From an uncultured Bacilli bacterium (lineage in GTDB: Bacteria; Bacillota_I; Bacilli_A; RF39; UBA660), in NCBI GenBank assembly GCA_944363695.1, contig CALVUW010000001.1:1-33585 (forward strand): a DNA stretch of 33,585 bases, given 5' to 3'. The position numbers and the translations under genes are program-made. Below the pieces are notes generated by a model. The model worked only from the letters and a program-made list of their open reading frames with translations, made no database searches and was not told the origin of the DNA. Position 1 is the stretch's first letter. Each line of letters begins with the position of its first letter. Positions 15,814-23,582 of the stretch are shown here, one piece after another.

Positions 15814-16790
15814 AAAAAATATTACTAATCGGCTGTCTTTTATTTCTTCTTAGTGGTACACCCTATACAGAATTAAATAATATTCGCATTGTTGATACTA
15901 TTGGTATTGGTAAAACTGAAGATGGGTATTATCTATATATTAGAACGGTACCAACCAATAACGACGACGAAACGGTATATCGCGTGGAAGGAAAAAGTCT
16001 TGGTTCTTTATTTCAAGAAACAACAAAATTAGCTTATAAAACCGCTTATTACAAACATTTAGGAACCGTCATCATCGAAAGTTCACTTTTAGAAGCAAAC
16101 AGTCAAGAAATTATTTATTTTTTAAAAGAAAAATTTACCCAAATCAATTACTTATTACTAACCACACCAGACTTAGCTGCCTTTTTTGCTACTGATATAG
16201 ATACCTATGACTTAGAACAGTTTATAAAACAGGAACAAGCCACCAATGGAACGATTCACATTCTAACATTTGATCAACTATATGCCAACTTTTTAGATCC
16301 CTTGGAACAAGCCGCTATTCCTCAGATTCGAGTTCAAAATCAAGAAATAAATGTCGCTGGATTACAAATTATTGATGAAAGCACAGTACTTAATCAACAA
16401 CAAGCTAGAAGTCACTATCTATTAAGTGATCAATTAACTAAGTTCCAGCAAACCATTACATTAGATCAGCAAGCTTACAATTTACAACTATATAACTTGG
16501 GCACTACCATCCGTTATCAAAATAATACACTAACCATTAAGATAAAGGGAATGCTTGATAGTGACGATTTTGTCGCTAATTATAAGAAACGACTAGAAGA
16601 AGCCATAACCAAACAGTTAACAGATGAAATAATAGCATTGCTAGCCGAGCAGCAACAAGAAAAAGCTACTACTACGCCTATTATCAACACTATTTATCGA
16701 AAAATTAGGAATCAAAAACGAAGTATCGAGGCCTTTCACAAAGCAACTTTAATCATTGATATAAATTGGCAATGGAAGGGAGAGATTTAA
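15810..16790 (+). CDS. gerAC: GerC-family spore germination protein lacking the usual lipobox cysteine
   Basis: Third component of the GerA-type receptor. Position and the Ger(x)C-like pattern (NNIRIVDTIGIGKTEDGYYL, then VYRVEGKSLGSLFQETTKLA) support the call. Family members are lipoproteins with LSGCWD at the start of the mature protein. Here the corresponding segment is FLLSGTPYTELNN, with Thr in place of Cys. The only nearby Cys (residue 9) precedes most of the hydrophobic core. The protein may therefore stay anchored by an uncleaved signal or be secreted. At 326 aa it is shorter than most (about 370-400). gerAB follows directly at its stop codon. Confidence 0.85.
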   Translation: MKKILLIGCLLFLLSGTPYTELNNIRIVDTIGIGKTEDGYYLYIRTVPTNNDDETVYRVEGKSLGSLFQETTKLAYKTAYYKHLGTVIIESSLLEANSQEIIYFLKEKFTQINYLLLTTPDLAAFFATDIDTYDLEQFIKQEQATNGTIHILTFDQLYANFLDPLEQAAIPQIRVQNQEINVAGLQIIDESTVLNQQQARSHYLLSDQLTKFQQTITLDQQAYNLQLYNLGTTIRYQNNTLTIKIKGMLDSDDFVANYKKRLEEAITKQLTDEIIALLAEQQQEKATTTPIINTIYRKIRNQKRSIEAFHKATLIIDINWQWKGEI

Positions 16791-17687
16791 ATGGAACATC
16801 AAAAAATTAGTACTCTACAATTATTTTCGCTCGTCTTTTTCTTAAGTCATGCCTTCTTCTTATTTTGGGGTAATACGATTATCAAGGCCAGTGGCAACGA
16901 TACGCTACTAGCTTGTCTACTAGGTACTATTCTAAATATTTTTCTCATAAAAATATTACTATGGCTACGAAAAAAGAACATTAATAGTCCCAAAATAGGT
17001 AATTATATCTTATTACCCCTATTTCTACTTTTAACATTTGTTTTATTACAGCAAATGAGTCATTTTATTCAAAGTAATTTTCTAGAGCAAGGAAATCTAC
17101 TACAAATCGGTATTTTATTAATTTTAATTGCTATTATTATTTCCAAACGAAACATCCCCCAAGTAGCAAGTCTTGCCTTTTTATGCCTCATTATATTTTG
17201 TATTGGCTTTGCTAGTAATATCATCGGAATGGTTCCTCTCATTACTAGTGATCATTTAAAACCCCTACTCACCAATGGGATCATACCTATCTTAAAGGGA
17301 GCTTTATTATTTAGTTTTCATACTATATTACCGTTATTATTATTACTATTTGTTCCCTATCACAACGTTACTCCAAAAGAAAAACAAAATAAATATATTT
17401 ATTTTGCGCTCATTATTAGTAATTTAATTACCATCATTCAATATACGATGATAAGTTTTGGACCAAGCATACTCGCCGCTTCCACTTATACTTATCCTTA
17501 TATGTTAATTATTCATAAAATTTCTAGTTTCGTAAATCTAGATCGCATTGGTTATTTTATTTCTCTTTACGTCTTACTAGATAGTACTATTTTACTAGGT
17601 TTCATGTTTACCTTAATTAAGATGTTATGGTTTGACATACATAACCATTTTGAGAAAAGTAAGCGTTCTGTGTTGCCAAATCATTAA
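16791..17687 (+). CDS. gerAB: GerB-family spore germination permease, short form
   Basis: Amino acid permease-like (APC fold) B subunit of the GerA receptor, which carries the nutrient-binding site. The 298 residues are nearly all membrane segments (about eight to nine hydrophobic spans). The opening KISTLQLFSLVFFLSHAF is family-like. The usual length is about 365 aa with ten spans, so this copy is short. GGGAGAG lies just upstream of the ATG. Its last 71 bases overlap the convergent gene on the minus strand. Confidence 0.85.
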   Translation: MEHQKISTLQLFSLVFFLSHAFFLFWGNTIIKASGNDTLLACLLGTILNIFLIKILLWLRKKNINSPKIGNYILLPLFLLLTFVLLQQMSHFIQSNFLEQGNLLQIGILLILIAIIISKRNIPQVASLAFLCLIIFCIGFASNIIGMVPLITSDHLKPLLTNGIIPILKGALLFSFHTILPLLLLLFVPYHNVTPKEKQNKYIYFALIISNLITIIQYTMISFGPSILAASTYTYPYMLIIHKISSFVNLDRIGYFISLYVLLDSTILLGFMFTLIKMLWFDIHNHFEKSKRSVLPNH

Positions 17688-18114
17688 AATATGTACTTTG
17701 TAATGTACCAGTTGTATCAGCAGCAACCGTCGCTGGCGTTACCACCAATTTAAGGCCATTTGTTTCTTCTGATACGGTAAAAGCCGGATTAGCTTTCATC
17801 GTCTGCATCTCTGCTTCAATATCATTTACTGGTGCAGGATTTAACATGGTACTACGCTGATATTGAAAACTAACTTTACTTAAAGTGGTACCTATATAAT
17901 TAGTTGTTACACGAATTGTATAAGTAATTGGTTCTACTACCGCTTGTCTTGTGCAAATTAGAGCAGTTGCTGTATCAGTTGGTATTTCAATATTTGGAGT
18001 CGTTTCTTTGAAAACCATCCGAAAGATAGGAGGCAAAGCAATAATAAATAGCAATAGAATCATAATGAGATATACCAATACATTTTTTATATCAAAACTT
18101 TTACTGGCCTTCAT
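17617..18114 (-). CDS. Hypothetical single-pass membrane-anchored protein
   Basis: 165 aa. One N-terminal hydrophobic segment (VLVYLIMILLLFIIALPPIF, residues 13-32) anchors an exported Thr/Ser-rich domain of about 130 residues. The exported part has two cysteines (Cys54 and Cys161) that could pair. Family not recognised. It starts behind AGGAGG inside the end of the upstream membrane gene (14-base overlap), so the pair forms a small operon. Its 3' end overlaps gerAB convergently, so antisense effects between the two transcripts are conceivable. Confidence 0.75.
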   Translation of the reverse strand: MKASKSFDIKNVLVYLIMILLLFIIALPPIFRMVFKETTPNIEIPTDTATALICTRQAVVEPITYTIRVTTNYIGTTLSKVSFQYQRSTMLNPAPVNDIEAEMQTMKANPAFTVSEETNGLKLVVTPATVAADTTGTLQSTYFNDLATQNAYFSQNGYVCQTITS

Positions 18115-18511
18115 TAACTCTTTCCTCCTCCTCTTCTACAATATAATGTTTATTTAAATTTGTTACAAATTTCATAATGAAAATCACTAAGAAAGTACAA
18201 GGAATAATAGGAAAGAACATAAAGAAATAATAGAAGAAACGATTCTGCGCTATTGCATTTAGATCACGTACTGTCTGAATAAAAGCGGCACTAAAGCCAA
18301 GGGATACAGCTAGTAAAATAGCGCCAAAAATAATTCCTAACACCGCACTCCAGTAATTAACAACGTAATTTGTTTTATTAGGATATTTGTCTTTGTTCTT
18401 TAAATTATATATCAAACAAAAACAACTAAAAATAATCATTAACACTAGTAATGGTACTACAATATACCATATTAATTTTTCCAAATTAGACAAAGAATAA
18501 ACCACCGTCAT
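18101..18511 (-). CDS. Hypothetical membrane protein with three hydrophobic spans
   Basis: 136 aa with hydrophobic spans at about 13-36, 51-76 and 90-113, then an acidic tail EEEEERVNEGQ. Family not recognised. AGGTGA precedes the ATG by four bases, and a well-formed promoter (18528-18556) lies directly upstream. It is the first gene of a two-gene operon with the anchored protein downstream. Confidence 0.75.
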   Translation of the reverse strand: MTVVYSLSNLEKLIWYIVVPLLVLMIIFSCFCLIYNLKNKDKYPNKTNYVVNYWSAVLGIIFGAILLAVSLGFSAAFIQTVRDLNAIAQNRFFYYFFMFFPIIPCTFLVIFIMKFVTNLNKHYIVEEEEERVNEGQ

Positions 18512-18527
18512 ATTATCACCTATTATT

Positions 18528-18556
18528 AGTGTAACACAAGTGGTTTATTTGTTCAA
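18528..18556 (-). promoter_or_regulatory. SigA-type promoter for the two-gene membrane operon
   Basis: TTGAAC (18556-18551) and TACACT (18533-18528) are 17 bases apart on the minus strand, with a TG dinucleotide shortly upstream of the -10 hexamer. Confidence 0.5.
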
Positions 18557-18605
18557 TTATTAACTATTTTAAATTTTATATTTAGCGTAAACAACTGAAT
18601 ATATC

Positions 18606-18635
18606 AAAAAAAAACTACTAACCATTTGTTAGTAG
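18606..18635 (-). terminator. Rho-independent terminator after rpmF
   Basis: On the minus strand CTACTAAC-AAATG-GTTAGTAG forms an eight-base-pair stem (18635-18615) followed by nine T. It lies just downstream of the rpmF stop codon. Confidence 0.88.
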
Positions 18636-18642
18636 CTCATGC

Positions 18643-18846
18643 TTATTCTTCTACTGTTACAACTGTTTTACCTTTATAGTTACCACATTTTGGGCAAACA
18701 CGATGTGGTTTAATCATTTCACCACAATTAGAACATTTAACCATACCTGGAAGTTCTAAAGCATTGTGTGATCTTCTCATTCTTTTTCTTGTTTTTGATA
18801 CTTTTCTAAATGGTACAGCAAACATTTGAATATTTAATGCTAACAT
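18643..18846 (-). CDS. rpmF: 50S ribosomal protein L32 with N-terminal leader
   Basis: The body VPFRKVSKTRKRMRRSHNA and the zinc ribbon CSNCGEMIKPHRVCPKCG identify bL32 of the large ribosomal subunit. L32 normally starts M-AVPFRK. Here the best start is ATG 18846, seven bases after AGGAG and four bases past the DUF177 stop. It gives the extra leader MLALNIQMFA ahead of VPFRK. The leader closely resembles the MLxLxLQFFA extension of Bacillota L27 that the protease Prp removes. A shorter start (M at 18825) would give MFAVPFRK but has no ribosome site. A strong terminator follows. Confidence 0.93.
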   Translation of the reverse strand: MLALNIQMFAVPFRKVSKTRKRMRRSHNALELPGMVKCSNCGEMIKPHRVCPKCGNYKGKTVVTVEE

Positions 18847-18850
18847 GTTA

Positions 18851-19315
18851 TCACTCCTCTCCAAACTCTTCTAACAATTCTTTAAACGGGTTAGTCCCAC
18901 TGGTATTTTGATAGTCTTGTTCATCTATCAATTTCCAGCCATCCCCAGAAAAGTTGGAATAATCATTCACCCTACTATATCGAATGGGGATCTCTAGTAC
19001 TATATTTTCCCATAAAATGTCCATAATAGCAAGAGTATTTTCGCTATTTTTTATTTTTTCTTCTACATTTTCATCGATTTCACATGCAAACGGATAAGTA
19101 ACCGGCTCCAAAGAAACAGAATCTGGTATAATCATCTCGCCTGTAATGGTAGCTTTTATATAAGGACTATTATCCACTAGTTGCAAGCTTCCTGTCACTT
19201 TTATTGGTTTCAACTCCATAATATCCGTATTTTGATAATATGTAGAATCTAGTGAATACGTACCTTCAATCGGCAATACATCCACTTCATGTCGTAATAA
19301 TGCGCCAATGTCCAT
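18851..19315 (-). CDS. DUF177 (YceD-family) protein
   Basis: 154 aa. Position immediately before rpmF is the classic context of YceD/DUF177, a protein linked to 23S rRNA maturation. The central IKVTGSLQLVDNSPYIKATITGE resembles the family core strand that leads to 'xGxxxxxCxRCL'. The cysteine pair is reduced here to a single Cys in YPFACEID. The acidic C-terminus (NPFKELLEEF) is typical. The stop TGA is followed at once by TAA. Co-transcribed with rpmF and the HD protein upstream. Confidence 0.82.
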   Translation of the reverse strand: MDIGALLRHEVDVLPIEGTYSLDSTYYQNTDIMELKPIKVTGSLQLVDNSPYIKATITGEMIIPDSVSLEPVTYPFACEIDENVEEKIKNSENTLAIMDILWENIVLEIPIRYSRVNDYSNFSGDGWKLIDEQDYQNTSGTNPFKELLEEFGEE

Positions 19316-19324
19316 TTATCTCAC

Positions 19325-19831
19325 CTACTTTTTGATCACAAACCAAAACATCAATAATATCATCGTAAGACCCGCTGACATATTTTCTTTTACCACATAT
19401 GTTTTTTCAAATACACTAGCCACATCATCCACAATATCGACAATCCAGCTTTCCAAATACTTAGGAATACGATGTCCTAAGGGAAACATATGTGTTTTAA
19501 TAATATCCTGTTCTAAATCATCTAGTTCAAAATATTGCAACGAATTAGATAAAGCTTGATCCGCATGCTTTACTAATCGTTTTGATTTTGAGACAGTATC
19601 TTCATCATGAAAGAAATCATGTAAAACCGATCCGCGAGCAGTTGCTTTATAATTCAGATGCAAAAACTTTGTAATCTTATAAGAATAATAAGAAACACGA
19701 ATCATATGATCATATCGATTCATGCCATGATGTATACAATTTTTCATTGTTTGATATTCTTTATGTGAAATGATTGGTTCAATAATCTGATTAAACTCAA
19801 TATCAGGATAAACTGTTTTAAGTCTCATCAT
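19325..19831 (-). CDS. HD-domain phosphohydrolase-like protein with C-terminal hydrophobic tail
   Basis: 168 aa. Metal-binding residues of the HD superfamily are visible: HHGMNRYDHMIRV (first His), ARGSVLHDFFHDED (HD pair) and the later HMFPLGHRIPKY (distal His) and DIVDDVAS (distal Asp). The last 17 residues (AGLTMILLMFWFVIKK) are hydrophobic and could anchor it in the membrane. Small HD proteins near ribosomal genes are often nucleotide or phosphate-ester hydrolases; the substrate is not evident. First gene of the HD-DUF177-rpmF operon, with a strong promoter directly upstream. Confidence 0.82.
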   Translation of the reverse strand: MMRLKTVYPDIEFNQIIEPIISHKEYQTMKNCIHHGMNRYDHMIRVSYYSYKITKFLHLNYKATARGSVLHDFFHDEDTVSKSKRLVKHADQALSNSLQYFELDDLEQDIIKTHMFPLGHRIPKYLESWIVDIVDDVASVFEKTYVVKENMSAGLTMILLMFWFVIKK

Positions 19832-19871
19832 TGATACCCACTTTCTTTTCTTACTTATTTAAAGCATTATC

Positions 19872-19900
19872 ATTCTAGCACAAAAATAGAATTATTTCAA
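19872..19900 (-). promoter_or_regulatory. SigA-type promoter for the HD-DUF177-rpmF operon
   Basis: TTGAAA (19900-19895) and TAGAAT (19877-19872) are separated by exactly 17 bases, with a TGC extension before the -10 element. Confidence 0.7.
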
Positions 19901-19908
19901 GTTATCTA

Positions 19909-20973
19909 TCATTCTGTAATTTGTTCTTTTACTTTTTTAACACCTTTTTTAATATCAGTTTTAAAGAAATGATAGCTAGTAGCAATTAAAATATAGATAG
20001 GAAGTGCTACAACAATTCCAAAGAAGCCACCGATTGTTCCTCCTACTGATACCACCATAATGGTAACTAATGGATTAATATTATTGGTTTTACCATATAC
20101 TTTCGGAGAGATAATATAACCGTCTAGTTGTGGGAAAATCAAGCAAATAATTAATGTTGCAATAAAAACTTTAGAAGAAATTACCGATGCAGTAAGCAAA
20201 GCGATAATATTCGTAATTAGACCGCCAAAATAAGGAATAACCGTGGTAACACAAGCTAAAACTCCAAATAATAACCAGTTAGGATGGCCCGCTAAGAAAA
20301 AGACCAGTGAATATTCAAAGAAATGAATCAACATAAATAATCCTAAACCCTTTAAATAATTACCAAATTCTACATCTAAAGTTTTAAAATAAGCATAACT
20401 TTTATTTTTAAAACTCTTCAAGAATTGTTTGATAGCCATTCTAATCTTATCCATATAGGCCAAGAAATAAATCGTTACTACAATCACAATAACTGCCTGT
20501 CCTAAAATGGATACAGTCTTACCTACCATATCAATGGTTCCCTCTTGTACAATCGTTCCTAGACTATTAATGACGGAATTTAAATAATTGGAAACACCAT
20601 TTTCAAAATCATCTAAATTGACATTAAACTTTTCTCCTAAGTCTCCTAGTAACTGACCGATATTGGAAGCAAAAGAAACCAACTGATTATATAACAATGG
20701 TAATGTCACACTGACAATACCAATGACAATTAGTAGCAAAACAATAACAACAATCGCAACTGCTAATGATTTTCTCACACCCTTCTCTTCAATTTTTTTA
20801 ACTAGTGGATGTAAGGCATAAGCAATTGCAAAGGAAATAATAAATGGTAGACAGATCCGAATCAAGCTCATCAAGATAGAAAACCACGTGCCAATATTCG
20901 TAACACAGATAAATAGCAATCCCATTAAAATGAGAAAATTCAACAATTTATAATTGACTCTATTTCGATACAT
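19909..20973 (-). CDS. AI-2E family transporter (YhaP/PerM-like permease)
   Basis: 354 aa integral membrane protein. PFIISFAIAYALHPLVKKIEEKG near residues 39-61 is the conserved opening, followed by several hydrophobic spans. HPNWLLFGVLACVTTVIPYFGG and PQLDGYIISPKVYGKTNNINP (about residues 279-299) are strong AI-2E family signatures. Members include autoinducer-2 exporters and sodium/proton antiporter-like proteins; the substrate is not predictable. Starts eight bases after dtd ends, with AAAGGTGAG as ribosome site across the dtd stop. It ends with tandem stops TGA-TAG. Confidence 0.92.
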   Translation of the reverse strand: MYRNRVNYKLLNFLILMGLLFICVTNIGTWFSILMSLIRICLPFIISFAIAYALHPLVKKIEEKGVRKSLAVAIVVIVLLLIVIGIVSVTLPLLYNQLVSFASNIGQLLGDLGEKFNVNLDDFENGVSNYLNSVINSLGTIVQEGTIDMVGKTVSILGQAVIVIVVTIYFLAYMDKIRMAIKQFLKSFKNKSYAYFKTLDVEFGNYLKGLGLFMLIHFFEYSLVFFLAGHPNWLLFGVLACVTTVIPYFGGLITNIIALLTASVISSKVFIATLIICLIFPQLDGYIISPKVYGKTNNINPLVTIMVVSVGGTIGGFFGIVVALPIYILIATSYHFFKTDIKKGVKKVKEQITE

Positions 20974-20981
20974 AATTTATC

Positions 20982-21416
20982 TCACCTTTCTAATAGTATG
21001 GTCGTTGGTCCTACATTCGTTAAAGAAATCTCCATATGAACACCAAAAATACCAGTTTCAACGGGAACGAACTCTTTTAAGCATTGGTTAAAATAATCAT
21101 ATAACAATATGGCTTTACTTCCTGTCATAGCCTTGATATAACTAGGTCGATTTCCCTTATGGGTATCAGCATATAAGGTAAATTGGGAAATTGAAAGAAT
21201 GGAGCCACCTGCTTCCAAAATAGAACGATTCATGACCCCATTTTCATCTGGAAAAATCCGTAAATTAACAACTTTTTTGACCATCGCGGTAATCGTTTCT
21301 TTATTATCGCCTTCTGTAAAACCCACAAACAAGACAAAACCATCATCAATTTGTCCTGTCGTTTTATTGTCTACCTTACAACAAGCTTGTTTGCATCTTT
21401 GCACTAATACTCTCAT
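20982..21416 (-). CDS. dtd: D-aminoacyl-tRNA deacylase
   Basis: Removes D-amino acids (and glycine) mischarged on tRNA. The two cross-subunit motifs that form the active site are intact: SISQFTLYAD (family SQFTL) and TNVGPTTI (family NxGPxT). The 144 aa length is normal and the opening MRVLVQRCKQACCKVD fits the family. The ATG overlaps the rel stop codon (ATGA), the same rel-dtd coupling known from Bacillus subtilis. Confidence 0.96.
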   Translation of the reverse strand: MRVLVQRCKQACCKVDNKTTGQIDDGFVLFVGFTEGDNKETITAMVKKVVNLRIFPDENGVMNRSILEAGGSILSISQFTLYADTHKGNRPSYIKAMTGSKAILLYDYFNQCLKEFVPVETGIFGVHMEISLTNVGPTTILLER

Positions 21417-23563
21417 TTTATTAACCTTTCTACATTTGTAATATATGGTGCTTTTTCTAATTCTAGTAGTAATTTTGTCAAATGTTCAGTATTTTTTACA
21501 TAAACACTCATCTCATAAACAAGCGTATCTGTACGCGATATAATCTTCGCTTCACTAATATTAATATCTAACTTGCTAGTTTTTTGAATAATATCTGCTA
21601 ATTTATTTTCAGTTGTATTCGTATAAACAACTACATCACTTTCATATTTGGAAGCTGGCACATCACTCCAATTTACTTGGATACAGCGATCATCCATTCT
21701 GGCTAAATTATGACAATTGCTGCGATGAATGCTAATGCCGTTACCTTTAGTAATATAACCAACAATATCATCACCATAAACTGGACTACAGCAGGCTGCT
21801 AAACTAACTTTAATTTTATCTACACCAGCCACAATAATATCAGAATTACTATCCGCTATTTTAGGTAATACTTTAATTTTTGGTTTTTCTTCTTCTGGTG
21901 GCTTAAAAACAGTATGAATGACACTATTAGGATTGAATTTTCCATTACCAATAGAAAAATATAATTCATCAATATCATCTATTTTAAAGGTCTGAAAAAC
22001 TAATTTTAAGTTTTCTTCAGTCATAAATTCCTGAATACTATATTTTTTCTTACGTAGTTCTCTATTTAACGTATCTTTACCACGTTCTATCAAAATATCT
22101 CGCTCATTTTTAGTAAAATAACTACGTATCTTATTTCTAGTCTGTGTCGATTTGACGATATTTAACCATTCTTTAGAAGGATGAGCACTTTTATTAGTGT
22201 TAATTTTAACAATATCATTGTCTTTTAATTCATAATCTAGCGGAACAATGGATCCATTGACAATTGCCCCAACCGTGGTTTCGCCTACTCTCGTATGCAC
22301 TTTATAAGCAAAATCTAATGGTGTCGCTCCTCGTGGCAATTCAATAACATCGCCCTTTGGTGTAAAGGTATAAATATTATTATTTAACACCTCATCTTTA
22401 ACACTATTAACGAAATCTTCACTACTCATTTTATCTTGTGATAACTCAATAATCGATTTAAAAAATTGCAGCTTTTGCTCGGTAGTATTTTGCATACTAC
22501 GACTAGCATCTTTATGTTCTTTATAAGCCCAATGGGAAGCGATACCATTTTCGGCGACTTCATCCATCTGATAAGTTCTAATCTGAATTTCAAATAGATA
22601 ACCATCGATTCCAAATACGGTTGTATGCAAAGATTGATACATATTAGCCTTCGGCATGGCAATATAATCTTTAAAGCGTTTTGGTAAAGGTCTAAATTTA
22701 GAATGGATAAGACCTAATGCTAAATAACAATCTTGCTCTGTGTCTACTAAAATACGCAATGCTAACAAGTCGTAGATATCACTAAATTTTTTACCATGAT
22801 TTAACTTATTATAAATACTATAGATGCTCTTTGCCCGGCCTTTCATCTCATGAGGAATGTGATGCTCTGTTAATAAGTCTGAGACTTCTTTTAACATCTC
22901 ATTAACAGTTGTATCCCGTTCTGCTTTCGTTTTATTTAACTTTTCCGCAATATCATAAAATACAGTCGGCTTTAAATAACGTAGCGATAAATCTTCCAAT
23001 TCACTTTTAATTTTATGAATTCCTAAATGATGTGCTAAGGGTGCGAAAATTTCTAGAGTTTCTTTCGCTTTTGCTTTTTGTTTTTCTTTAGGAAGTGCCC
23101 ACAAAGTACGCATATTGTGCAAGCGATCTGCTAATTTGATAATAATGACGCGCACATCTTCACTCATACCAACAATGATTTTCTTGTAATATTCAACCAA
23201 ATACTCATTCTCGGTCGAAAAATGTAACCGCCCTAATTTAGTAACCCCCTGTACTAATTTTAAGACATTTTTCCCAAATAATTCTTCAATTTCGGACTCA
23301 TCACAATCGCAATCTTCTAGTGTATCGTGTAATAAAGCAGCTGTAATACTTTCACTATCTGCATAAACACCCGTTAAAATATAAGCAACATTTAAAGGAT
23401 GGGCAATATAAGCTTCCCCACTTTTTCGAAACTGTCCCTCATGTTTTTCTTTAGCAAACAGATAGGCTTGTTGAATCATTTCTTGTTCTTTTTCATTTTT
23501 AATATAAAATTTTATTTTTTCTAACAATTCATCTATTGTTACTTCTTGTTTTTGGTGAGCCAT
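21413..23563 (-). CDS. relA: Bifunctional (p)ppGpp synthetase/hydrolase Rel
   Basis: Stringent-response enzyme that makes and degrades (p)ppGpp. The hydrolase HD domain has His55, His79-Asp80 and Glu83-Asp84 (LLHDTLED), so hydrolysis is expected. The synthetase domain has KGRAKSIYSIYNKL, the RFKD motif typical of bifunctional enzymes, and YQSLHTT. The regulatory half contains TGS (IYTFTPKGDVIELPRGATPL), the zinc-finger segment with CC and SNCHN, and a C-terminal ACT domain. The 716 aa length is typical. Twenty bases separate it from secDF. In Bacillus recJ and apt lie between these two genes and are absent here. Confidence 0.96.
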   Translation of the reverse strand: MAHQKQEVTIDELLEKIKFYIKNEKEQEMIQQAYLFAKEKHEGQFRKSGEAYIAHPLNVAYILTGVYADSESITAALLHDTLEDCDCDESEIEELFGKNVLKLVQGVTKLGRLHFSTENEYLVEYYKKIIVGMSEDVRVIIIKLADRLHNMRTLWALPKEKQKAKAKETLEIFAPLAHHLGIHKIKSELEDLSLRYLKPTVFYDIAEKLNKTKAERDTTVNEMLKEVSDLLTEHHIPHEMKGRAKSIYSIYNKLNHGKKFSDIYDLLALRILVDTEQDCYLALGLIHSKFRPLPKRFKDYIAMPKANMYQSLHTTVFGIDGYLFEIQIRTYQMDEVAENGIASHWAYKEHKDASRSMQNTTEQKLQFFKSIIELSQDKMSSEDFVNSVKDEVLNNNIYTFTPKGDVIELPRGATPLDFAYKVHTRVGETTVGAIVNGSIVPLDYELKDNDIVKINTNKSAHPSKEWLNIVKSTQTRNKIRSYFTKNERDILIERGKDTLNRELRKKKYSIQEFMTEENLKLVFQTFKIDDIDELYFSIGNGKFNPNSVIHTVFKPPEEEKPKIKVLPKIADSNSDIIVAGVDKIKVSLAACCSPVYGDDIVGYITKGNGISIHRSNCHNLARMDDRCIQVNWSDVPASKYESDVVVYTNTTENKLADIIQKTSKLDINISEAKIISRTDTLVYEMSVYVKNTEHLTKLLLELEKAPYITNVERLIK

Positions 23564-23582
23564 CTAAAGCCCTCCCTTCTTT

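Noticed and set aside
16791..17687. Truncation of gerAB by the convergent gene
   Set aside because: The frame ends naturally at TAA with a hydrophilic tail; shortness is noted, but no lost 3' coding sequence is visible downstream.
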